A stretch of 64,000 nucleotides of DNA from Sinonovacula constricta (taxonomy: Eukaryota; Mollusca; Bivalvia; Cardiida; Solecurtidae): NCBI GenBank assembly GCA_007844125.1, contig CM017556.1:84162088-84226087 (forward strand), given 5' to 3'. The notes beneath the pieces are model-generated. The model saw nothing but the letters and a program-made list of their open reading frames with translations, made no database searches and was not told the origin of the DNA. Position 1 is the first letter of the stretch. The number at the start of each line of letters is the position of its first letter. This document shows, piece by piece, positions 24,374 to 36,010 of this stretch. The position numbers and the translations under genes are program-made.

Positions 24374-24652
24374 TTTTGTTGGTTGGGTTTACTTGTCCAA
24401 TAAAAAGTATTTCAGTTATCTTGAGAATGTGTCAAGATAAAGTGCTGCCTTTACTGTGTAATCTTATCACGTGGACACCTGGCATGATACAACATCCAGT
24501 CACATTAGTGGAACTATCTTTATATGTGATGTTAGCAAGGTGTTTATGTATTTAACATATTTAACAACTTCAACTTGTGGCCCATGTTCAAATACAAGAC
24601 AAACGTACTGGAGGGGGCATTTGATGATGGTGCGACCATTTCAGGTCCATAG
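24374..24652 (-). mobile_element. SINE family B, copy 3 (decayed)
   Basis: Recognisable blocks in family-B order: GGTTGGGTTTACTTGTCC, GTATTTCAGTTATCTTGAGA, AGTGCTGCCTTTACTGTGTA, CACCTGGCATGATAC and a degenerate head ending TTTCAGGTCC. It is immediately right of the 41-bp array. Confidence 0.75.
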
Positions 24653-25090
24653 AGATTAAGCTACCATTTATATAAAGTCAACCAAAGTTTTAATATACAT
24701 TTATTATGAATTGAGACAAGTTGATTACTGTTTGCTGCAAGCAGTATATTTGTACTTTCATACTAAAGGGTTGGTATAGTTTTACGTTAGAAGATTTAAA
24801 ATTCAAAAGAAAAAATGTTGTATCATTTTTACACCCTGACAATTTCACGAAATTCCAGACCACTAATAAATTCAATCCTTCAATTAATTTCTGTTTTACA
24901 TTAGAGGGTCTTTATACTGCTCAAATGTACTTTTAAGTTTCCATAACAACAGTTTTTTCAGGCCACTTTGTGGACACTTCCAGCAGAAAACATTTGTTTC
25001 ACCTGACACAGGACAGAGGTTATACATAGCCCTGCTATTATTACCAAAAACAACTAAATTGCCAATCTCACTAAAGTCAGATCTTACAAA

Positions 25091-25726
25091 ATGATAGCAG
25101 AGCGGTTTTCAGGATATGATTTTGATCAAATTGTGAAATTGCAGACATCACTTTACATAGTGGAGCGGTTTTCAGGATATGATTTTAATCAAATAGTGAA
25201 ATTGCAGACATCACTTTACATAGTGGAGCGGTTTTCAGGATATGATTTTGATCAAATTGTAAAATTGCAGACATCACTTTACATAGTGGAGCGGTTTTCA
25301 GGATATGATTTTGATCAAATTGTGAAATTGCAGACATCACTTTACATAGTGGAGTGGTTTTCAGGATATGATTTTAATCAAATTGTGAAATTGCAGACAT
25401 CACTTTACATAGTGGAGCGGTTTTCAGGATATGATTTTAATCAAATAGTGAAATTGCAGACATCACATTACATAGTGGAGTGGTTTTCAGGATATGATTT
25501 TAATCAAATAGTGAAATTGCAGACATCACTTTACATATTGGAGCGGTTTTCAGGATATGATTTTGATCAAATTGTGAAATTGCAGACATCACTTTACATA
25601 GTGGAGTGGTTTTCAGGATATGATTTTAATCAAATAGTGAAATTGCAGACATCACATTACATAGTGGAGCGGTTTTCAGGATATGGTTTTAATCAGATTG
25701 TAAAATTGCAGACATCACAATCTTAA
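25091..25726. repeat. 63-bp minisatellite with open frame
   Basis: Ten copies of a 63-bp unit (21 codons) keep a 211-codon plus-strand frame open: VERFSGYDFDQIVKLQTSLY plus I. Differences between units are few (R/W, D/N, L/H). The frame is open because 63 is divisible by three. There is no signal peptide, splice site or promoter support and it lies antisense in a GRIN1 intron, so I call it a repeat and not a gene. Confidence 0.9.
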
Positions 25727-26120
25727 AAAATCTAACATCATGAAGTCACAATTAGATAGAATATTTTTAGAAAGAAAAAACTACAGCAAAAAAGTATCTT
25801 CAAAAGAGATTTAGATCAACATGTTATCAACATCGTCAAATAAACAGCAAAAATGTGACCCTATAATGACATAGCAATGGCCATTTTACTAAAAATATCC
25901 CATTTTACTAAAAATATCCGACATTTATGATCCCACTAACACTGCACAGTGGCAAGTTTATTCTACAAAAAATTGATGAGAAAAATCACCGTTAAAGAAC
26001 AGAAATATATTTTTATATTCATGTTGAAAGATGTGACAGTAATAAGATTATATTGTCAATATATATCGGTAGACATTTTAAACATTTCATCTTTACTTCC
26101 AGTGTCCCTTTCCTTAAATA

Positions 26121-26345
26121 GGAGGCACCTGCGCCGTAGTGGTAGAGTCACTGATGTGTAATTCCTCTGACTGCTTAGCCTCCTACTGCATGGGTTTGAG
26201 TCCCGTTCGGGGCAAAGACTTAATGTGGGAAGGTCTTTAAGCTGACTTGCGGTGTGCCGGTGGTTCTACCCAGACATGTGTCTGGGGGTCTTCTTTTTTT
26301 TAATTACAAACTAACATACTGGTAATTATGATCATATTGGGGGCA
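26121..26345 (+). mobile_element. SINE family A, best copy
   Basis: About 225 bp. tRNA-like head: GGCACCTGCGCCGTAGTGG, A box TAGTGGTAGAGTC, B box GGTTTGAGTCCCG. Core: GACTTGCGGTGTGCCGGTGG and TTCTACCCAGACATGTGTC. Tail ATTATGATCATATTGG. The conserved core after a tRNA head resembles the core-domain SINEs reported from molluscs, but I cannot assign the named family. Confidence 0.85.
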
Positions 26346-26349
26346 TTAA

Positions 26350-27575
26350 GCTAATTAAAGGTTAAGGAATACGCCTTACGTATGTCTTAGTACAAAGTTG
26401 AACCAAAGATGCACTGCAGGTTAGTAATCGAAACACTTCGGATAATTCCTGAATCATCTCTCGAATGTATGTAGGTAGTCGGATCACCTCGGCCATTCCC
26501 CTAAATGGGGCTACTTTTGTGACAGACGTCAAAACAAAGATGGCAGCTCAGATGACAGCTCACTACAGTAAGATGCCTGTAAATCTTCAATTTGTGGCGG
26601 CTTCAAATTTAAATCATCAAATTTTAATTAACCCAGCACAGCAGACACGCAGCTGTCAAACGATGACATTGCTTGTGTTTTGTGTGAACTACATTTTAGG
26701 CATATTCTTCTTCTGACTTCTGAACAAAACAATCTTGATTTCAGTCAGTATCATTGCACCAGACAAATCCGAGGGATTATTGTCGTGAGGACGGAATTAT
26801 GCGAGGAGTTCCGATTGTGCAGGTGGATAACCACTTCACATGAACTTTCTCAACTTTAACGAGAACTCCAACCCTAGCAGAGAAGGAGCTGAAGATTTAT
26901 AAATTGGCGACTAATTGCTCAGCCACGGAAGCCCCAATTTTTCTGTTAAGTGTTACCATATGAACAGACTTTGGTCATGCACTCTAGTTATTTCCTGTAG
27001 AAATTAATTAATTATACAAAAAAATGAATAAATGGTTTAATTAAGAAAGTATGCCAAGAGAAACTCTTAGGGCATTACAGATGTGCAATCAAACTTTAGG
27101 AAAACTGTGCTAAGTTAGTTCATTACAAATCAAGCATTAAAGAATGCATGATTCTACTTGCAAATGTGTATTATTAAGCATTCAAATCAAGCTTGTGATC
27201 AAAGGATTCCAATGCGATCATAAATCAAAATTTCAAAACTCATAAGTCAAGTTATAATGCTTAAAAGATAAAACCTTTTAAAAATAGTTAAGATTCTTTG
27301 AAAGTGTAAGACAAGTACCACAGCTAAATGTTTAGTTTTATTTTTCATTTTTAAAATTAATTGTGATAAATAAATGTTCATTTTTACAAGCTAATTTTTC
27401 TTTGAAAACTGATTTAATCAAGACATTGTTTTTAAGTCAAAGTTCATGTACACACAAATGTTTGGCAAAACATAACAGCTGTGAAAATATCTATGTCCAA
27501 CATTATGTACTTGACCGTACTTAAGGTATAAATAATTGTAAAACATACACTGCATAAAAAGGGGAACGTATGCAC
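26350..27575. other. Intronic stretch without recognised features
   Basis: No exon or repeat array seen. A stretch at 26,465-26,720 is less AT-rich and has an 83-codon frame, without any family resemblance. Confidence 0.5.
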
Positions 27576-27576
27576 A

Positions 27577-27995
27577 TTGTACTTTACATTAAATGTAAGT
27601 GTCATGTATATTTCAGCTTTACATTAAATGTAAGTGATATGTATATTTCAACTTTACATTAAATGTAAGTGACATGTATATTTCAACTTTACATTAAATG
27701 TAAGTGACATGTTTATATCAACTTTACATTAAATGTAAGTGACATGTATATTTCAACTTTACATTAAATGTAAGTGACATGTATATTTCAACTTTACATT
27801 AAATGTAAGTGACATGTATATTTCAACTTTACATTAAATGTAAGTGACATGTATATTTCAACTTTACATTAAATGTAAGTGACATGTATATTTCAACTTT
27901 ACATTAAATGTAAGTGACATGTATATTTCAACTTTACATTAAATGTAAGTGACATGTATATTTCAACTTTACATTAAATGTGACATGTATATTTT
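27577..27995. repeat. 35-bp minisatellite carrying a palindrome per unit
   Basis: About 11.5 near-identical units (ACTTTACATTAAATGTAAGT, GACATGTATATTTCA). Each holds the perfect inverted repeat TTACATT-A-AATGTAA. Confidence 0.95.
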
Positions 27996-28375
27996 AAACA
28001 GTAAGACAAACCACCCACTTCCACTGAGAGCTGTCTGATCAAGATCTACACATATTGTCACTAAATCTGTACGACCACAACAAGTAACTTTCGAAATTTT
28101 ATATATGCAAATGACACTAATTAAGCATGGGTTATAAACAAATCTAGCAGGTTATGGGTTGAATTTGAACCTAGGAACTAAGTATTTATCCATCATGATT
28201 TAACAATATCTTGCATGATATTCTAAAAACCCTATTAACCTTAAATCTTAAATCAAAAGTATGTGTCTTTCTAAATTAAGCAAATATTATCTATCATAAT
28301 AAAGCAATATCAAGCATAATAAAGCAACTTCTAGTATAAATAAACAATATTGTTCCAAACTAAAGTTGCCAAAAG

Positions 28376-31300
28376 TTGTCTGATCATCGACAACAGACAA
28401 TCAGATGAGTCCCCAAATCCCTAGCACACAACAGACAATCAGATGAGCCCCCAAACTCCTAGCACACAACAGACAATCAGACGAGTCCCCAAATCAGTAG
28501 CACACAACAGACAATCAGATGAGTCCCCAAATCTGTAGCACACAACAGACAATCAGATGAGTCCCCAAATCTGTAGCACACAACAGACAATCAGACGAGT
28601 CCCCAAATCCGTAGCACACAACAATCAGATGAGTCCCCAAATCTGTAGCACACAACAGACAATCAGACGAGTCCCCATATCTGTAGCACACAACAGACAA
28701 TCAGATGAGTCCCCAAATCCATAGCACACAACAATCAGATGAGTCCCCAAATCTCTAGCACACAACAGACAATCAGACAAGCACCCAAATCCCTAGCACA
28801 CAACAGACAATCAGGCGAGTCCTCAAATCTGTAGCACACAACAGACAATCAGATGAGTCCCCAAATCCGTAGCACACAACAATCAGATGAGTCCCCAAAT
28901 CTGTAGCACACAACAGACAATCAGATGAGTCCAAAAATCTGTAGCACACAACAGACAATCAGATGAGCCTCCAAACTCCTAGCACACAACAGACAATCAG
29001 ACGAGTCCCAAATCAGTAGCACACAACAGACAATCAGATGAGTCCCCAAATTTGTAGCACACAACAATCAGATGAGTCCCCAAATCTGTAGCACACAACA
29101 GACAATCAGACGAGTCCCCAAATCCATAGCACACAACAGACAATCAGATGAGTCCCCAAATCTGTAGCACACAACAGACAATCAGATGAGTCCCAAAATC
29201 TATAGCACACAACAGACAATCAGATGAGTCCCCAAATCTGTAGCACACAACAGACAATCAGATGAGTCCCAAAATCCATAGCACACAACAGACAATCAGA
29301 TGAGCCCTCAAATCTGTAGCAGACAACAGACAATCAGATGAGCCACCAAATCCATAGCACACAACAATCAGATGAGTCCCCAAATCCATAGCACACAACA
29401 GACAATCAGACGAGTCCCAAAATCTGTAGCACACAACAGACAATCAGATGAGCCCCCAAATTCCTAGCACACAACAGACAATCAGACGAGTCCCCAAATC
29501 TGTAGCACACAACAGACAATCAGATGAGTCCCCAAATCCGTAGCACACAACAATCAGATGAGTCCCCAAATCTGTAGCACACAACAGACAATCAGACGAG
29601 TCCCCAAATCCGTAGCACACAACAGACAATCAGATGAGTCCCCAAATCTGTAGCACACAACAGACAATCAGATGAGTCCCCAAATCCCTAGCACACAACA
29701 GACAATCAGACGAGCCCCAAAATCTGTAGCACACAACAGACAATCAGATGAGCCCCCAAATTCCTAGCACACAACAGACAATCAGACGAGTCCCCAAATC
29801 TGTAGCACACAACAGACAATCAGATGAGTCCCCAAATCTGTAGCACACAACAGACAATCAGACGAGGCCCCAAATCCGTAGCACACAACAATCAGATGAG
29901 TCCCCAAATCCGTAGCACACAACAATCAGATGAGTCCCCAAATCTGTAGCACACAACAGACAATCAGATGAGTCCCCAAATCCCTAGCACACAACAGACA
30001 ATCAGACAGGCACCCAAATCCCTAGCACACAACAGACAATCAGATGAGCCCCCAAATCTGTAGCACACAACAATCAGATTAGTGCCAAATCTGTAGCACA
30101 CAACAGACAATCAGATGAGCCCCCAAATCCGTAGCACACAACAGACAATCAGACGAGTCCCCAAGTCTGTAGCACACAACAATCAGACTAGCACCAAGTC
30201 TGTAGCACACAACAGACAATCAGACGAGTCCCCAAGTCTGTAGCACACAACAGACAATCAGATGAGCCCCCAAATCTGTAGCACACAACAGACAATCAGA
30301 TGAGCCCCCAAATCTGTAGCACACAACAGACAATCAGATGAGTCCCCAAATCCATAGCACACAACAATCACATGAGTCCCCAAATCCCTAGCACACAACA
30401 GACAATCAGACAAGCACCCAAATCCCTAGCACACAACAGACAATCAGATGAGCCCCCAAATCTGTAGCACACAACAGACAATCAGATGAGTCCCCAAATC
30501 CGTAGCACACAACAATCAGATGAGTCCCCAAATCTGTAGCACACAACAGACAATCAGATGAGTCCCCAAATCCCTAGCACACAACAGACAATCAGACAAG
30601 CACCCAAATCCCTAGCACACAACAGACAATCAGATGAGCCCCCAAATCTGTAGCACACAACAGACAATCAGATGAGTCCCCAAATCTGTAGCACACAACA
30701 GACAATCAGATGAGTCCCCAAATCCCTAGCACACAACAGACAATCAGACAAGCACCCAAATCCCTAGCACACAACAGACAATCAGACGAGTCCCCAAATA
30801 CATAGTACACAACAATCAGACGAGCCCCCAAATCTGTAGCACACAACAGACAATCAGATGAGCCCCCAAATCTGTAGCACACAACAGACAATCAGATGAG
30901 TCCCCAAATCCGTAGCACACAACAATCAGATGAGTCCCCAAATCTGTAGCACACAACAGACAATCAGATGAGTCCCCAAATCCCTAGCACACAACAGACA
31001 ATCAGACAAGCACCCAAATCCCTAGCACACAACAGACAATCAGATGAGCCCCCAAATCTGTAGCACACAACAGACAATCAGATGAGTCCCCAAATCCGTA
31101 GCACACAACAATCAGATGAGTCCCCAAATCTGTAGCACACAACAGACAATCAGATGAGTCCCCAAATCCATAGCACACAACAATCACATGAGTCCCCAAA
31201 TCCCTAGCACACAACAGACAATCAGACAAGCACCCAAATCCCTAGCACACAACAGACAATCAGGCGAGTCCTCAAATCTGTAGCACACAACAGACAATCA

Positions 31301-33362
31301 GACGAGTCCCCAAATCCGTAGCACACAACAATCAGATGAGTCCCCAAATCCGTAGCACACAACAGACAATCAGACGAGCCCCAAATCTGTAGCACACAAC
31401 AGACAATGAGACAAGCCTCCAAATCTATAGCACACAATAATCAGATGAGTCCCCAAATCTGTAGGACACAACAGACAATCAGACGAGCCCCCAAATCTGA
31501 AGCACACAACAGACAATCAGATGAGTCCCCAAATCCGTAGCACACAACAATAAGATGAGTCCCCAAATCAGTAGCACACAACAAACAGTCAGACAAACCC
31601 CCAATTCTGCAGCACACAACAGACAATCGGATGAGCCCCCAAATCCCTAGCACACAACAATCAGATGAGTCCCCAAATCCATAGCACACAACAGACAATC
31701 GGATGAGCCCCCAAATCCCTAGCACACAACAATCAGATGAGTCCCCAAATCTGTAGCACACAACAATCAGATGAGTCCCTAAATTCCTAGCACACAACAA
31801 TCAGATGAGTCCCCAAATTCCTAGCACACAACAATCAGATGAGTCCCCAAATTCCTAGCACACAACAGACAATCAGGCGAGTCCTCAAATCTATAGCACA
31901 CAACAATCAGATGAGTCCCCAAATCTGTAGCACACAACAGACAATCAGATGAGTCCCCAAATCTGTAGCACACAACAGACAATCAGATGAGTCCCCAAAT
32001 TCCTAGCACACAACAATCAGATGAGTCCCCAAATCTGTAGCACACAACAGACAATCAGATGAGTCCCCAAATTCCTAGCACACAACAATCAGATGAGTCC
32101 CCAAATCCATAGCACACAACAATCAGATGAGTCCCCAAATTCCTAGCACACAACAGACAATCAGATGAGTCCCCAAATCTATAGCACACAACAGACAATC
32201 AGACGAGTCCCCAAATCTATAGCACACAACAGACAATCAGACAAGTCCCCAAATCCATAGCGCACAACAATCAGATGAGTCCCCAAAACTGTAGCATACA
32301 ACAGACAATCAGACGAGCCCGAAATCTGTAGCACACAACAGACAATCAGACGAGCCCCAAATCTGTAGCACACGACAGACAATCAGACGAGCCCCCAAAT
32401 CCATAGCACACAACAGACAATCAGACGGGTCCCCAAATCTGTAGCACACAACAGAGAATCAGATGAGTCCCCAAATCCGTAGCACACAACAATCAGATGA
32501 GTCCCCAAATCCATAGCACACAACAGACAATCAGACTAGCACCAAATCTGAAGCACACAACAGACAATCAGACGAGTCCCCAAATCCATAGCACACAATA
32601 ATCAGATGAGTCCCCAAATCCGTAGCACACAACAGACAATCAGACTAGCACCAAATCTGTAGCACACAACAGACAATCAGACTAGCACCAAGTCTGTAGC
32701 ACACAACAGACAATCAGACGAGCCCCCAAATCTGTAGCACACAACAGACAATCAGACAAGCACCCAAATCTGTAGCACACAACAATCAGATGAGTCCCTA
32801 AATCCATAGCACACAACAGACAATCAGATGAGTCCCCAAATCTGTAGCACACAACAGACAATCAGATGAGTCCCCAAATCTGTAGCACACAACAGACAAT
32901 CAGATGAGTCCCCAAATCTGTAGCACACAACAGACAATCAGACGAGCCCCAAATCTGTAGCACACAACAGACAATCAGATGAGTCCCCAAATCTGTAGCA
33001 CACAACAGACAATCAGATGAGTCCCCAAATCTGAAGCACACAACAGACAATCAGGCGAGTTCCCAAGTCTGTAGCACACAACAGACAATCAGACGAGTCC
33101 CCAAATCCATAGCACACAACAGACAATCAGACGAGCCCCAAATCTGTAGCACACAACAGACAATCAGACAACCCCCCAAATCTGTAGCACACAACAGACA
33201 ATCAGATGAGCCCCCAAATCCCTAGCACACAACAATCCGACGAGTCCCCAAATCTGTAGCACACAACAGACAATCCGACGAGTCCCCAAATCTGTAGCAC
33301 ACAACAGACAATCCGACGAGTCCCCAAATCTGTAGCACACAACAGACAATCAGACATTCTCC
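28376..33362. repeat. 5-kb satellite of 38-bp and 34-bp units
   Basis: About 135 units. Long form: TAGCACACAACAGACAATCA, then GATGAGTCCCCAAATC(C/T)(G/C)(T). The short form lacks AGAC in ACAACAGACAATCAG and is 34 bp. Both forms and variants (GATGAG/GACGAG; CCCCAAATCTG/CCCTAG) are interspersed through the array. Minus-strand frames of 61-119 codons reading CCVL/GDSSDC are by-products. It lies within the large GRIN1 intron, 1.2 kb from exon K. Confidence 0.97.
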
Positions 33363-34125
33363 CAAATCAGTCATGAACAAACTCCTGATAAGGACCTCAA
33401 AAGAATATTAAATTAATTAACAATCCATTGGTTCAATGATGATCATTAAGTTACTTATACTTGAATTATTACAAACTGTCATTGCTACTTCTTGATACAA
33501 GTTTGAATGCATTGATTTTATAGGATGATTTGTGTATAGTAAGAAAGGTTTATAAAAAAGGAAACATGCAAAGAAATTGGAAACAGGATACGCTAAGAAG
33601 TAAATATTCACAGTGACAACAGTTACATTCATGCATATGTTAGATCATGCATGTGGCATTTGAATTTCCTTTTTATATCATTTTTAACTTATCATAGATT
33701 AGATGATAGAGTCCGTAATCTTAACAGACTTTCTTTTTTAATTTGTTAAAATGGATAAAGTTACCATCCACTGACAATGATTTGTTTAGATATTTAATTT
33801 TAGATTGTTTTAAAAATGAGAAGAAAAAAACACTTTCACACAATTATCTTTTTAAATTAATTATTTCAAAAAGTTAGATTACTACCCCAAAAATACATTT
33901 TTGTTAAACTCACACTTGTTACATTATATAATGCTCATGCAATAGTTGTTAGAATTATAACTGTTAAATTCAAGACAAAAAATAATAAACTGTATATGGA
34001 ATTTTGGAAATTAAATCTTTTTTTTTTATGTTAAACTTAAAACTAAATAATTCTGGTTTGAAGACATATGCATTTTTAGGACATTTGATAGTAAGATGGT
34101 AATTTATGCAAGGTAGATACTACAC

Positions 34126-34336
34126 ACATACATGTGAACCTTTTCTGAGGCCAAAGTGGGAGTTTTTCACTTACAAAGTGCGAGATTTGTCATTTTCATA
34201 TAAACAAAGAAAGAAGTAATCTGTTTCCATGTAAGCTGATTTCTGAAAAATGTGTAAAACAACCCTCATTTTAAATAATTTTGAGCCGTAAAAAGCGGGA
34301 GTCTTCCTCCAAAAGCAGGAGAGTTCACATGTATGT
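34126..34336 (+). mobile_element. MITE with ACATACATGTGAAC ends, copy 1
   Basis: Perfect 14-bp terminal inverted repeats (34,126-34,139 and 34,323-34,336) bound 211 bp. Its interior (GAGGCCAAAGTGGGAG, CATATAAACAAAGAAAGAAG) matches 47,714-47,895 in reverse complement. No coding content. The ends are palindromic themselves around ACATGT. Confidence 0.8.
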
Positions 34337-34562
34337 ACATGATTATGTTGACCACACAGGTTTAAAGTATGGATATTTTATGGGTTCATAGTACGCGTAA
34401 ATTACACTTTCCTACACGTATTAGTTTTCTGATTCTCACATATATGGCCCTTGATCTAATAAGATTTCACCAAGTCTGTCTAGATTATGGGCCACTGATG
34501 CTACCCTATGTTGAGTATGAAGATGAATAAAGTAAAACAGAGATAAACACAAAGTCACTTAC

Positions 34563-34708
34563 GGCGATGTTGCCCCTCCATCTATCGGCAGCATTCCTGG
34601 CCAGTTCGAGCTCCTTTTCTTTAAGTCCACGGTGCCGTTTATACAGGATCTCCACAAATATCAGAAAAACGCCGGCCACAATACCTCCAGCCACCATCAT
34701 AAACACTC
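34563..34708 (-). CDS. GRIN1: GluN1 exon K: M4 helix and membrane-proximal tail
   Basis: 146-bp exon, acceptor CCCCAG, donor GTAAGT, phase 1 in and phase 0 out. It reads [20 protein letters not shown] (M4), then [20 protein letters not shown] and RWRGNIA. The first part matches the very conserved GluN1 M4. The basic segment after it corresponds to the C0 region that in vertebrates binds calmodulin and alpha-actinin; whether it does so here is inference. If the intron were retained, translation would stop after 18 further residues. Confidence 0.97.
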
Positions 34709-34957
34709 CTGGGGAGGAATAGGAAGTGCAAGATTACCACAAAAATTACTAAAAAATGAGTAAGACATATAACATGAATGGTCCCTATCTTTTGGTTTGA
34801 TCTTTGTTTTCAATTAAGGCCAATATTGTAGTAACAAAATATATTGAACAGTATCTTCATAAACAAAATTCGCATTAAATTCATGGTATCATTCAGAAAT
34901 TAAAAACCAATACCCCGGCACACATACAGACAGATGGTTGGATGGACAAGGAAAACT

Positions 34958-35068
34958 CTTAATGTCCCTTTTAAAATTCATTCATTTAAGACATCTTTTA
35001 ATATTCATTTACTAAAGAAATCTTTTAATATTCATTCACTTAAGACATATTTTAATATTCATTCAATA
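34958..35068. repeat. ~31-bp repeat (TCTTTTAATATTCATTCA-TTAAGACA)
   Basis: Four imperfect copies in a row. Confidence 0.8.
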
Positions 35069-35324
35069 AATACATAAAAAGAACAACACTATCGATTATC
35101 CTGAACACAATTGGAAACATAAAGTTAATGTTGTTGATTTCACTACATATTGGTGTTAATTACTGCTAAGTCGTATGCATTAAAGCATAATAATTGTTTT
35201 CATGGTTAAAATGGTGGCATTAATAATTCCTGGAATCCAAAAGCTGGATGTAACCATGATCTTCATATATAACAAACCACAACATATCCTTATTTCCACT
35301 ATCAACATGACCATTACCATCACT

Positions 35325-35703
35325 ACCACCATCTAAATGACCACACCATCGACATCACCACAATCATCATTACCACTATCAAGATCACCATCATCATCAT
35401 TACCACTATCAACATCACCACCACAATCAATACAACTTTCAACATCACCAACACCATCACTACCACCATCAACATCACCTTATCATCATCAACATCACCG
35501 TAACTACCACCATCACCACCACTTCCAACATCAACATCATCCCCACCACCATCACTTTCACCATATATTTACCACTACCATCACCATCACTACTACCATC
35601 ACCATCACTTCCGCCTTCAACATCATCACCACCATCAACATCATCATCATTATCACCATCGCTTCCACCATCAACATCACCACCACCACCATCATCACCA
35701 CTC
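35325..35703. repeat. (ATC/ACC)-rich trinucleotide tract
   Basis: About 380 bp of CACCATCAACATCACCACCA-like trinucleotides just inside the intron after exon J. Plus-strand open frames here (Ser/Thr/Pro- or His-rich) come from the repeat. Confidence 0.93.
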
Positions 35704-35732
35704 GTACAGTTTTAATCCCAATCAAAACAAAC

Positions 35733-36010
35733 CTGCCATGTTGGTCAGCCCAAGTGTTGCTGGTGTGTGGTCCCTCTCTGGACACTCTGTGCTCTCGACG
35801 AGGATCCATTTATTGTCAAGCTTCTCCATCTCGCCACCCTCGTGCAGCTCCAGGATTGCCAGGGAGATCTGGTGGGTCCAAGGGCTGCCCTTCCTCAGCC
35901 CCACCCCCAGGCCCGACCGACCAAACAGCTCTCCAGCAGTCACCAGGTCGCAGTCATTGGCAGCTTCAAACTCAAGTCGAGAGGAATCCCAAATAAATGC
36001 CTGTAGGTCG
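35733..36010 (-). CDS. GRIN1: GluN1 exon J: S2 second half with glycine-contact Asp
   Basis: 278-bp exon, acceptor CCACAG, donor GTTTGT, phase 2 in and phase 1 out. It reads [20 protein letters not shown], then [39 protein letters not shown] and ends [14 protein letters not shown] contains the Asp equivalent to D732 that contacts glycine. NDCDL and STECPE hold the two cysteines equivalent to the C744-C798 disulfide. An open frame on the opposite strand here is only a shadow. An ATC/ACC-rich trinucleotide tract starts about 30 bp beyond the donor. Confidence 0.97.

Noticed and set aside
25091..25726. 211-codon ORF of 21-residue repeats as a repeat-protein gene
   Set aside because: The frame is open only because the DNA unit is 63 bp; there is no signal peptide, splice context or promoter, and nearby arrays with other periods behave the same way.
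28376..33362. CRISPR-like look of regular 38-bp repeats
   Set aside because: There are no unique spacers; the whole unit repeats, units vary in length, and the context is a eukaryotic intron.
28376..33362. Hammerhead ribozyme core (GATGAGTCC resembles CTGATGAGTCC)
   Set aside because: The essential CTGATGA is CAGATGA here and no GAAAC partner with flanking stems exists in the unit.
34506..34562. GluN1 isoform ending by read-through after the M4 exon (also gives a VSDFV stretch)
   Set aside because: The exon has a consensus GTAAGT donor in phase with exon L; the similarity of VSDFV to the true SDFV end is probably chance.
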